Source: Gammaproteobacteria bacterium
Lineage (GTDB): Bacteria; Pseudomonadota; Gammaproteobacteria; Steroidobacterales; Woeseiaceae
Assembly: GCA_022600955.1 (NCBI GenBank)
Contig: JAHZJK010000031.1
Location: 279,560-343,559, forward strand
DNA length: 64,000 nucleotides
Direction of reading: 5' to 3'
Below the pieces are notes generated by a model that had not been told where the DNA came from, did not search any database, and saw only the letters and a program-made list of their open reading frames with translations. The position numbers and the translations under genes were made by a program. Below, piece after piece: positions 9,532 to 16,468 of this stretch. Every line of letters starts with the position of its first letter. The first letter of the stretch is position 1.

Positions 9532-9965
9532 CGCGCGAAGCTGTCCAGCAGCTCGCTGAACTTGTTGAGTTCGCCGGCGATTTGCGGTGAGCGCTTTAGT
9601 GACGTTTGCATCGCGTCATCGACCACACCGGAGGCGTCCTCGAGCATGTCTCGACCTGCCGGCGTGAGGGCGGCTATCGCCAGACGCGCATCCCGTTTGC
9701 TCTTTAGCGTCGAGACGATCCCCAGTTTCTCCATTGGTCGCAGAGCCCGGGTGACACCTGATGCCGTAAGGCCTATGGCATGCGCCAGATCAACCCGACT
9801 AGCCTGAGCACCCGGCGCATCGCCTAGCGCCCGCAACAGGCGAAATTCCGCCAGGCTGATGCCGCGAATGGCGCCAAGACTCGCGTCCAGTCTGCGTTCA
9901 AGCCGGTTCCAGGCAGCAGCAAAGGTCAATGCGAATTGTTGTTCTGTCGATAGTTGAGATTTCAT
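9528..9965 (-). CDS. MarR family transcriptional regulator
   Basis: This 145-residue protein is a winged-helix MarR-type regulator. The recognition region is SRVDLAHAIGLTASGVTRALRPMEKLG, followed by a wing containing KSKRDARLAIAALTPAGRDML; flanking helices would form the dimer. MarR proteins usually repress their own and neighbouring genes until a small aromatic or oxidant ligand binds. A perfect inverted repeat sits 19 bases upstream of its ATG and suggests autoregulation. Which other gene it controls is unclear: YceH is divergent and the cytochrome c gene is convergent. Confidence 0.87.
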   Translation of the reverse strand: MKSQLSTEQQFALTFAAAWNRLERRLDASLGAIRGISLAEFRLLRALGDAPGAQASRVDLAHAIGLTASGVTRALRPMEKLGIVSTLKSKRDARLAIAALTPAGRDMLEDASGVVDDAMQTSLKRSPQIAGELNKFSELLDSFAR

Positions 9966-9983
9966 GCCAAAAGCATAACAGAA

Positions 9984-9999
9984 GCGTGATTAGTCACGC
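9984..9999. promoter_or_regulatory. Inverted repeat, probable MarR operator
   Basis: GCGTGA-TTAG-TCACGC is a perfect 6+6 inverted repeat between the divergent MarR and YceH genes. On the minus strand it lies between a TTGCGT -35-like and a TATGCT -10-like element, so binding would block the MarR promoter. Confidence 0.5.
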
Positions 10000-10110
10000 A
10001 ACACGCAAATATATGTCGTGCTGCCAATGCGCTGTTTTCACGAGTGACTGTGCCTGATGAATAGCGCATGATTGGGGCTGGCGAGAATCAATTTGAGTGA
10101 GGAAGACTCT

Positions 10111-10761
10111 GTGCTGCAAACCCTGAATGATGTTGAGGCGCGGGTCGTTGGCTGCCTCATCGAGAAGTCAATCGTGACACCCGATCAATATCCTATGACC
10201 CTGAATTCATTGGTCAATGCCTGCAATCAGAAGTCATCCAGGAACCCGGTAATGAGCCTTTCCCAGGGCGAAGTGCTGCATGCAATACGTGAGCTCGAAG
10301 GCAAGCATCTCGTACGGACCGAAGAAAACTTCAAGAGTCGAACCGACAAGTACTCACAGCGTTTTTGCAGCACGCGATACAGTGACTATCAATTTGATGA
10401 AGCGCAAGTCGCGGTGGTCTGCCTTCTGTTGCTGCGAGGCCCGCAAACGCCTGGCGAACTGAAAGCGCGCAGCGGCCGTTTGCATGGCTTTGCTGACAAT
10501 GCCGAAGTGAGCGTGACGCTGGAAAGCCTTGTTGAGCGTGACGGCGAGCCTTTGCTCGTGAAATTGCCACGTGCGCCGGGTCGCAAAGACTCAGAGTATA
10601 TGCACCTGTTCTCCGGCCCCGTGGACATGGACGCTTACGCAGCCCAGGCTGCAGCAGCACCCGCAGGATCATCGCCACGCACGAGCGTCGGCGATCTCGA
10701 GAAACGTGTTGCAAATCTCGAAACGGAATTGGCGAACTTGAAAAAACAGCTGGGCGTCTAA
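10111..10761 (+). CDS. yceH: YceH family protein (DUF480)
   Basis: The protein matches YceH: two winged-helix repeats followed by a short coiled coil. EARVVGCLIEKSIVTPDQYPMTLNSL at the N-terminus and LLLRGPQTPGELKARSGRL in the second half are characteristic. The C-terminal DLEKRVANLETELANLKKQL forms the heptad tail. I chose GTG because TGAGGAAG sits five bases upstream and homologues begin just before LNDVEARV. A TTG at 10072 would add 13 residues without a good ribosome-binding site. The biochemical role of YceH is not established. It overlaps the convergent zinc-finger gene by a few bases. Confidence 0.87.
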   Translation: MLQTLNDVEARVVGCLIEKSIVTPDQYPMTLNSLVNACNQKSSRNPVMSLSQGEVLHAIRELEGKHLVRTEENFKSRTDKYSQRFCSTRYSDYQFDEAQVAVVCLLLLRGPQTPGELKARSGRLHGFADNAEVSVTLESLVERDGEPLLVKLPRAPGRKDSEYMHLFSGPVDMDAYAAQAAAAPAGSSPRTSVGDLEKRVANLETELANLKKQLGV

Positions 10762-11024
10762 CGCAGCTGACTGTCTTTGCTGCCGCGGCGATTGTAGGCA
10801 CTGAACCTGGCGGCTTCGTCGTCTTGTTCTGACTGGCACACGATGCAAAGGCGGACACCCGGCACGGCTTGCTGCCGAGCTGCGGGTATGGCGGCGTCAC
10901 ACCCTTCGCAAAAGCTCAGGCTCGGACCTTTAGGGATTCGATCGCGCGCGCGACTCACCGCGTCTTCAACAGTTGCGTCAATTTGATCCTGTACTGCTCC
11001 ATCTTTTGCGAATCCACCGGCCAT
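10758..11024 (-). CDS. DksA/TraR-type C4 zinc-finger protein, YbiI-like
   Basis: The 88-residue product carries SFCEGC and, 18 residues on, LCIVCQ, a four-cysteine zinc finger typical of the short DksA/TraR relatives such as YbiI. The short N-terminal part (DAVSRARDRIPKGPS) matches the family. Full DksA binds the RNA polymerase secondary channel through a coiled coil. This protein lacks the long coiled coil, so transcriptional control is possible but unproven. The frame extends upstream into the MFS gene, but the ATG before AGGFAKDGA is the sensible start. A consensus -10 sits six bases before it. Confidence 0.8.
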   Translation of the reverse strand: MAGGFAKDGAVQDQIDATVEDAVSRARDRIPKGPSLSFCEGCDAAIPAARQQAVPGVRLCIVCQSEQDDEAARFSAYNRRGSKDSQLR

Positions 11025-11030
11025 TTCGGG

Positions 11031-11036
11031 ATTATA
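11031..11036 (-). promoter_or_regulatory. Consensus -10 box, possibly giving a leaderless mRNA
   Basis: TATAAT on the minus strand is separated from the zinc-finger ATG by only six bases (CCCGAA), so transcription would start at or next to the A of ATG. No Shine-Dalgarno precedes this ATG. No clear -35 is visible 16-18 bases upstream, which keeps confidence moderate. Confidence 0.4.
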
Positions 11037-11046
11037 CACCGTGACT

Positions 11047-12228
11047 TTAGTTTCTGATCGGTGCGAGCAGCGCAACAGCTGCACACATCGCGCCGGTGCC
11101 GATGACGGCCGCCTGCAGACCGAACGCGGAAGCTGCCGAGCCAACCAGAATTCCACCGATTGCCGTGCCGCCAAACGCGATCATGCCCCACAGGCTGCTG
11201 ACGCGGCCGCGAATGTGCTCGTCGACGTGAGTCTGAATGAGTATCTGCGAGCCAACCCCGCCTAGCGAGAGCACGATTCCCAATACCGTAGAGACAGCGA
11301 CTGCTATCCAGAACGAGTTACTGGAGGCAAAAATAATGATTAACACGCCAGCTGTTACTACAGTGGCCTTGATTAGTCTGCTGTTTAACCAGTGGTTGTG
11401 GCGTGCGAGTACGAGACCGGTTGCAATTGCACCGACGCCGATCGACGAGGTGAGTACTGCGAGTCCTGCAGCGCCACGCTGAAATACCTCATCCGCAAAC
11501 GCCGGCAACATTTCCAGCGCGCCACGTGCGAATACAGAGGCGACGGCGATGACAATCAGCAAACCACGAATCGTTTGATGCTGCACTACGTAACGAACGC
11601 CATCGAGAAGTTCTGCCCAGATGTCACTGGTTTGTGTATCGCGCGGCGCTCGGGGTCGAATTTTCACTATTGATACCGCAGCAACAACGCCGAGGTAAGT
11701 CACTCCGTTCGTTGCGAACGCAGCCGCGACGCCCCAGTGCGCGATAATAAAACCAGCGATAGCCGGACCGACGAAGCGCGATACATTGAACGAAATAGAA
11801 TTACTGGCGATAGCGCTTTGCAATTGCTCGCGCGTGACAATATTCGGAACAATCGTCATCCGAACGGGCGTGTGCGCACCATCCAGAGCGCCCTGCACAA
11901 GCGACGAGGTTGCCAGCACGTAGATATCAACATGTCCCAACGCCGTGAGAGTACCCAGCGTCAGCATGTTCACCGTGCCGAGACTGTTAATAACAATGGA
12001 CGCTGCGCGGCGATCAATGCGATCGACGATGACGCCGAAAAGAGGTCCGAAAATGACGGCAGGGGCAAACTGGGTAAACGCTACAATGCCAACCCAGAGT
12101 TCCGAACCGGTCAATTGCCACGCGAACCAGCCTAGCGCGACCCGGTAGACCCACAGTCCGTGCAGCGAAATCGTACTGCCAAGCAGGTAGATAAGGTAGT
12201 TTCGGTTGGAGAGGGCGGAGGTGCTCAT
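11047..12228 (-). CDS. MFS transporter, EntS-like exporter family
   Basis: The 393-residue protein has about 12 hydrophobic segments and the MFS motif GPLFGVIVDRIDRR after the second helix. LVQGALDGAHTPVRMTIVPNIV is typical of the EntS/MFS_3 exporter branch, whose members export siderophores, macrolides or other small molecules by proton antiport. A second loop motif, QILIQTHVDEHIRGRVSSLWG, also fits that branch. There is no siderophore or antibiotic biosynthesis gene nearby, so the cargo is unknown. The zinc-finger gene follows on the same strand after 22 bases and probably has its own promoter. Confidence 0.85.
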   Translation of the reverse strand: MSTSALSNRNYLIYLLGSTISLHGLWVYRVALGWFAWQLTGSELWVGIVAFTQFAPAVIFGPLFGVIVDRIDRRAASIVINSLGTVNMLTLGTLTALGHVDIYVLATSSLVQGALDGAHTPVRMTIVPNIVTREQLQSAIASNSISFNVSRFVGPAIAGFIIAHWGVAAAFATNGVTYLGVVAAVSIVKIRPRAPRDTQTSDIWAELLDGVRYVVQHQTIRGLLIVIAVASVFARGALEMLPAFADEVFQRGAAGLAVLTSSIGVGAIATGLVLARHNHWLNSRLIKATVVTAGVLIIIFASSNSFWIAVAVSTVLGIVLSLGGVGSQILIQTHVDEHIRGRVSSLWGMIAFGGTAIGGILVGSAASAFGLQAAVIGTGAMCAAVALLAPIRN

Positions 12229-12292
12229 GCGCTGGCTTTAGTTGTGGTGCCGCATCATAACGCGAACCAGCGCCAGGCTTATTGCGAATTGA

Positions 12293-13489
12293 CTAACCTG
12301 TCTGGCCGTATTTCTTGAACAGAAGATCTTTGGCCTGACCGATCCAGTCGTCCTGTTCCATGCGGCCCTTGAATTCCTTGAGCTCACTGTTTACGCGTGC
12401 GATATCGCCAACACCGAAATTGGCGATCTGGCGGAAGCTGACGATACCGAGTTCGTGCAACGTGCGTTCGAAAACCTTGCCGATGCCGACGATGTCTTTG
12501 AGGTCATCAACTTCTTTCGGATCATGGGACTGGTCGTTGGACGCTTCGACGGTTGCTGTTTGTCGTGCCTCATTCAACGCCTTACGCTGCTGCTTTTCCA
12601 TGTCGGCGAAGTTCTTCTCTACTTCGTCAAGCCGGACCCGCAAGGTTTCAGATTGTTGCTCCGTTTTCCCGGCATGTTCCCGGTATCGGTTTGCGTCCTC
12701 TTCGTACTGCTGGCGGCTGTTCTCCATTGACTTCAGGCAATGGGCGAGTTCCTTGTTCTGCACCTTGAGCTCTTCGAGTTCGGCAACATCTCTATGCAGT
12801 GTTTCAATCTCGAGGCGTTTGCCTGCGGCATCGTGCTTCAGTTGCGCGTTTTCGGCCTCAAGCTTGATCACGTCCTGTTCGAGGTCATCAAGGTTGTCGA
12901 GCCGGGTACGGGCGGAATCCAGCATCTTGTTAACGGACTCTTGCTCAGAACGAGAAGAACTCAACAAGTTGCCAAATGACTCGTGTTCAAGTCTGGCGTT
13001 TTCCAGTTTCGCTTCCAGGTCCTTGCGTTTCTCAAACGACTTCTGAAGTTGGCTCTTGTAGAAGTCGCCGGACTTCACAAACTCGTGTTCAAGTTCTTCG
13101 GCCCGCTGTTTGAACGAGCCCAGGGCATTCTGGAACTGCAGCACTTTCGTCTTGAAATCTTCGCGCTCGGCACGCAGTGTGAATACATCCTTGGTCAAGG
13201 ACTTGATGCGTTCATGCGAGGATTCGATTTCGGTTCGACCGCGGGCTACAGCAGTCTCATGTTTGTGCATGAGCTCCTGCTGATTTTCGATAGTTGTGCG
13301 GAGTTTCCCGGCCTCGCTGGTCAGCGTATCGCGCTGCCGCGATACAACGTCCAGCTTGTCCTGCCAGCTGTCGCTGACCGCATTGATACGGCGATTGTTG
13401 CGGCTGCTATTAAGGAACCAGCCGATGGCTCCGCCAACACCGGCGGTACCGGCGAGAACCACGATTACTTGAGATATGAGGCCTTCCAT
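12293..13489 (-). CDS. Membrane-anchored coiled-coil protein with C-terminal helix-hairpin-helix-like domain
   Basis: From the preferred ATG (before EGLISQVIVVL) the product has 398 residues. An N-terminal membrane helix (about 5-24) is followed by about 290 residues of uninterrupted coiled coil, rich in Glu, Lys, Gln and Leu with no prolines. A C-terminal domain, DDLKDIVGIGKVFERTLHELGI, and FRQIANFGVGDIARVN look like the helix-hairpin-helix module annotated as flap endonuclease-1-like 5' nuclease (COG3743). In that family the module usually serves protein or nucleic-acid contact, and I see no nuclease active site. A weak upstream GTG at 13537 would add 16 residues. No partner gene is obvious. 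Confidence 0.72.
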   Translation of the reverse strand: MEGLISQVIVVLAGTAGVGGAIGWFLNSSRNNRRINAVSDSWQDKLDVVSRQRDTLTSEAGKLRTTIENQQELMHKHETAVARGRTEIESSHERIKSLTKDVFTLRAEREDFKTKVLQFQNALGSFKQRAEELEHEFVKSGDFYKSQLQKSFEKRKDLEAKLENARLEHESFGNLLSSSRSEQESVNKMLDSARTRLDNLDDLEQDVIKLEAENAQLKHDAAGKRLEIETLHRDVAELEELKVQNKELAHCLKSMENSRQQYEEDANRYREHAGKTEQQSETLRVRLDEVEKNFADMEKQQRKALNEARQTATVEASNDQSHDPKEVDDLKDIVGIGKVFERTLHELGIVSFRQIANFGVGDIARVNSELKEFKGRMEQDDWIGQAKDLLFKKYGQTG

Positions 13490-13629
13490 CGCGCAATTAT
13501 TACTGAGCGACATAATCCGGAACATGATCTTGCGCACATTTTAGCTAGAAAAATCGCCATAAGTGATTGATTCGGTGCAAAAAGCTTCGTTTCTTCTATA
13601 CTTCGAGGACTCAAATAGGGAGAACAACA

Positions 13630-14415
13630 ATGAAAAAAACATCCTTACTGGTCACGGTTGCGGCCAGCTTTGCACTGTTTACGCCAATCAGCCTGTTTGC
13701 TGATGATCACGAAGAGGCGCCGCCAGCATTGTCCGATGTCTGGATTATGGTTCCCAAGAAGGGCATGGAAGCAGAGTTCGCAGCTGGCGCAAAGGCACAT
13801 ATGGCCTATCGCGCCGAGAACGGTGATGAACGCAGCTGGGACGGATTCCGAGTTGTGCTTGGGGACAAGATCAATGTGATCCAGTTTCGCTCATGCTGTT
13901 TTGACTGGGCTGACCAGGACGCCTTCGCGGAAGCTGATGCCAGTTCCGACTTCGGAAAGCACTGGAATGAAAACGTGCACCAATATGTCGATCACTACCA
14001 TCACTATTTTGACGAGATGGACTGGGAACACAGCCATTGGCCGGAAGGTCAGGGCGCCGGACCGTATTATGGGGTGACAACATGGGACGTCAGGGAAGGC
14101 AGAGGCCCGGAGTCAAGCGAGGCGCAAAAGGCCATGAGCAAAATGGCCAAAGAAGGGAGTTGGGCCAGTGACGACAACAACTGGCTCTGGCACCGGCGCA
14201 TCGGTGGTTCCGATAAGCAGATGATTGTTTCGTCATACGCGACCTATGCCGACATGGCACCTCCCGAGAAAAGTTTCTACGACTTCGCCGTTGAAGAAAT
14301 GGGTGAGGAAAAGGCTGGCGAAATGTTCGATGCTTTCGGGTCCGGTTTTACAGGTTCCGACTACACCGTCTGGGTCCACGATCCCGAAATTTCTTCTCCG
14401 GAAGACGAGGAGTAG
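13630..14415 (+). CDS. Secreted protein of unknown function, ABM-like halves
   Basis: The 261-residue product starts with a Sec signal (KKTSLLVTVAASFALFTPISLFA, cleavage near residue 24). The ATG is preceded by GGGAGA at a spacing of six bases. The mature part is very acidic and aromatic. It has two segments, VWIMVPKKGMEAEFAAGAKAH early and WLWHRRIGGSDKQMIVSSYATYAD late, reminiscent of ferredoxin-like ABM (dimeric alpha/beta barrel) domains. There is a His/Tyr-rich middle (QYVDHYHHYFDEMDWEHSHW) that could bind metal. I do not recognise a named family. It converges on the beta-barrel gene with a three-base gap and no visible terminator. Confidence 0.7.
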   Translation: MKKTSLLVTVAASFALFTPISLFADDHEEAPPALSDVWIMVPKKGMEAEFAAGAKAHMAYRAENGDERSWDGFRVVLGDKINVIQFRSCCFDWADQDAFAEADASSDFGKHWNENVHQYVDHYHHYFDEMDWEHSHWPEGQGAGPYYGVTTWDVREGRGPESSEAQKAMSKMAKEGSWASDDNNWLWHRRIGGSDKQMIVSSYATYADMAPPEKSFYDFAVEEMGEEKAGEMFDAFGSGFTGSDYTVWVHDPEISSPEDEE

Positions 14416-14418
14416 CGC

Positions 14419-15615
14419 TTAGTAATACCAACTCAGGCGAAGCTGCAAGTAATCGTCATTCTCGATACTTTGCAACAAGCCGCCAGGTTTTGCGTTCATA
14501 AATGATCGCAGCTGCAGTTCGGCACTGAGATGGTCACCAAACCGTCGCTCGGCCTCGATATTCAGAAACAGCTCCCGAGTATCGAGGTCGACCGCGACAC
14601 CTGCCAGCACACTCGAGTCTTCGGCGTCATTCAACGCAAGCCGCGCGCCAACGAAGATGTCATTTTCCGATACCGTCTGTGGTGCAATGTCGCTGCGGCC
14701 ATCATAAAGATATTCGACCAGCACGCCGATGTCCGCCGCGGACTCCCTGACACCATAGAAAGTGTATTCAAAACCGCCCACAGCCGCTGCAAACGTGTCG
14801 ACACGACTGTGGCGGTGAATGGTCTCCAGTTTCCAGAGCCAGGCCTCAGCCGTGTACTGTATGTCCACGCCCACCTGCGTCATCTGGTCGTAGACAGGCA
14901 ATAGCTGATCACCTGCTGCAGAAAGGACGAAACGTGCCTCTCGAGAAGTTCCTTCAAAAACATGTGCGCCAAAATCGACATCGCCAAAGTAATGGCTGTA
15001 TCGCAGCGCAAAGTCCACATGTTGCTCCTCCTCGCTGGATTCATAAATCGGATTGTTCGTGTCAACAACCAACGGTGCCCGAAAACGGCCGTCGCTGCCG
15101 GGAAAAGTGCGATCACGAAAGTAGGGCAGAACAAAAACGCCGAACCTGCCATAGTCCCGCTGCAAGTTAAGATTGATCATCGGCTGACCAAGCTTGCTTT
15201 CTTCATCGATGCTCTCTACCAGGTCAGTCTGATTAATGACATCAACAAGATGTCGTGACTCAGTGACCCCCCAGAACACCTTGCCAACTCCGGCCGTCAG
15301 GTCCCAGTTGTCGCCTTCGTAACCCCAGTAAGCTTCCCGGAGGTCTGCATGTGAGCGTTCATCATCCTGCGCGTCGAGCCGTGCAAAACCGACAATACTG
15401 ATGCGATGTCGACCTTCGTCATCGCGCCAGTAAAACTCGGGTTGCAGCAGCAACGAAGCATTGAGTCCGTTGTTCTGGCCCGCATATCTTCTGTTCTCCC
15501 AGAATGCCTGGCTGTCGAGACCTGCAAACCCGGTGACATCCCAGTCCTCGGCCAGGGCACTGCTGTTTGAGCCCAGCACAACCAGCAGTGCCATCATAGT
15601 GCTCAGAACCTTCAT
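14419..15615 (-). CDS. Outer-membrane beta-barrel protein, partner of the MMPL/LolA-like gene
   Basis: The 398-residue product has a Sec signal (LSTMMALLVVLGSNSSALA, cleavage about residue 22) and then alternating aromatic/hydrophobic strands. It ends in DYLQLRLSWYY, an aromatic C-terminus of the sort read by the BAM complex. It is therefore predicted to be a monomeric outer-membrane barrel of roughly 16-18 strands. It starts one base after the stop of the MMPL/LolA-like gene, so the two are surely coexpressed. Comparable barrels accompany MMPL plus LolA-like genes in other gammaproteobacteria, where they are thought to complete an export route. Its own substrate is unknown. Confidence 0.78.
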   Translation of the reverse strand: MKVLSTMMALLVVLGSNSSALAEDWDVTGFAGLDSQAFWENRRYAGQNNGLNASLLLQPEFYWRDDEGRHRISIVGFARLDAQDDERSHADLREAYWGYEGDNWDLTAGVGKVFWGVTESRHLVDVINQTDLVESIDEESKLGQPMINLNLQRDYGRFGVFVLPYFRDRTFPGSDGRFRAPLVVDTNNPIYESSEEEQHVDFALRYSHYFGDVDFGAHVFEGTSREARFVLSAAGDQLLPVYDQMTQVGVDIQYTAEAWLWKLETIHRHSRVDTFAAAVGGFEYTFYGVRESAADIGVLVEYLYDGRSDIAPQTVSENDIFVGARLALNDAEDSSVLAGVAVDLDTRELFLNIEAERRFGDHLSAELQLRSFMNAKPGGLLQSIENDDYLQLRLSWYY

Positions 15616-15616
15616 C

Positions 15617-16468
15617 TCAGCGCAGCCGTGTCAGGCGACCTTTTACAAAGTCGCTGTCTTTGAAACCGAGACCAAACGCGTAGTCGCTGTAGATCATGTC
15701 AGTGCTCTTTCCTGTCTGGTGGTTAACCATCTCAAGACGCTGACTGCGCCATATGCCGTCGTAAGAACGGTAATCCTTCAATTCGAGCGTTTTCAGAAGG
15801 TCACCACGGCGGTCATAAAACTCAACCTTGCGAACCTGATGTACGTCCTTGTCTACCCAGCTCACCTGGCGTGTGTATCCGGAATTGTCATAGCGCGGCG
15901 TGCGTTCGATGACATCAGTAGCCATGCCCTCATAGTCCTCTTCCCGCAAGTAAGTGTAGTCGTACTTGTTCAGCTCAAGAGCCGTGAAATCTTCGAATGC
16001 GAATTCTGAGCCCACGAACGGACCGGACTTGTTGGCAGACGAAATTCGCTTGACGCGCTTTAGAGCCGGTAAGAAAAGCCACTGGTCATCGGGGTCGAGA
16101 ATATTGGCGTGCGAGAGCAAGGCAGTGCCTTTGATGTCATTCGGATCGTCAAACACGACAAGAGACTTGTCGCCAACGCCTTCATCAGCAATCTCGAGCG
16201 TTGCGATCTTCAATGTTCGTCGAGACTCGCGGCCGGCCGCGTTACGCAACACCATCTCGAGTTCAACTTCGCTATCGCCAAAGCCGCGGTCTGTGCGATC
16301 CGCACGTGCTGCGATCTCAAACCCGGCGCGTTGCGCATCAGTGTCACCACGCACTGGCGTTGTGTCTGCAGCGCTCACACCTGGAGAAGACAGCAGCGCC
16401 ATCGTCATACCTGCGAGCAATACGACACCGATCGAAGCGGGCCGCGGGAGGGTTACAGGATTATTCAT
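15617..16468 (-). other. Nested start: LolA-like protein with its own signal peptide inside the MMPL fusion frame
   Basis: An internal ATG at 16466-16468, in frame with the MMPL gene, would give a separate 283-residue exported protein. A signal peptide (about residues 1-34, ending SSPGVSAADT) is followed by a mature LolA-like domain. AGGAGT lies seven bases upstream of this ATG. Initiation here would produce the free periplasmic protein usual in this family; read-through would produce the fusion. Confidence 0.6.

Noticed and set aside
10072..10110. TTG start extending YceH by 13 residues
   Set aside because: No ribosome-binding site precedes it, whereas the GTG at 10111 has TGAGGAAG at five bases and fits homologue length.
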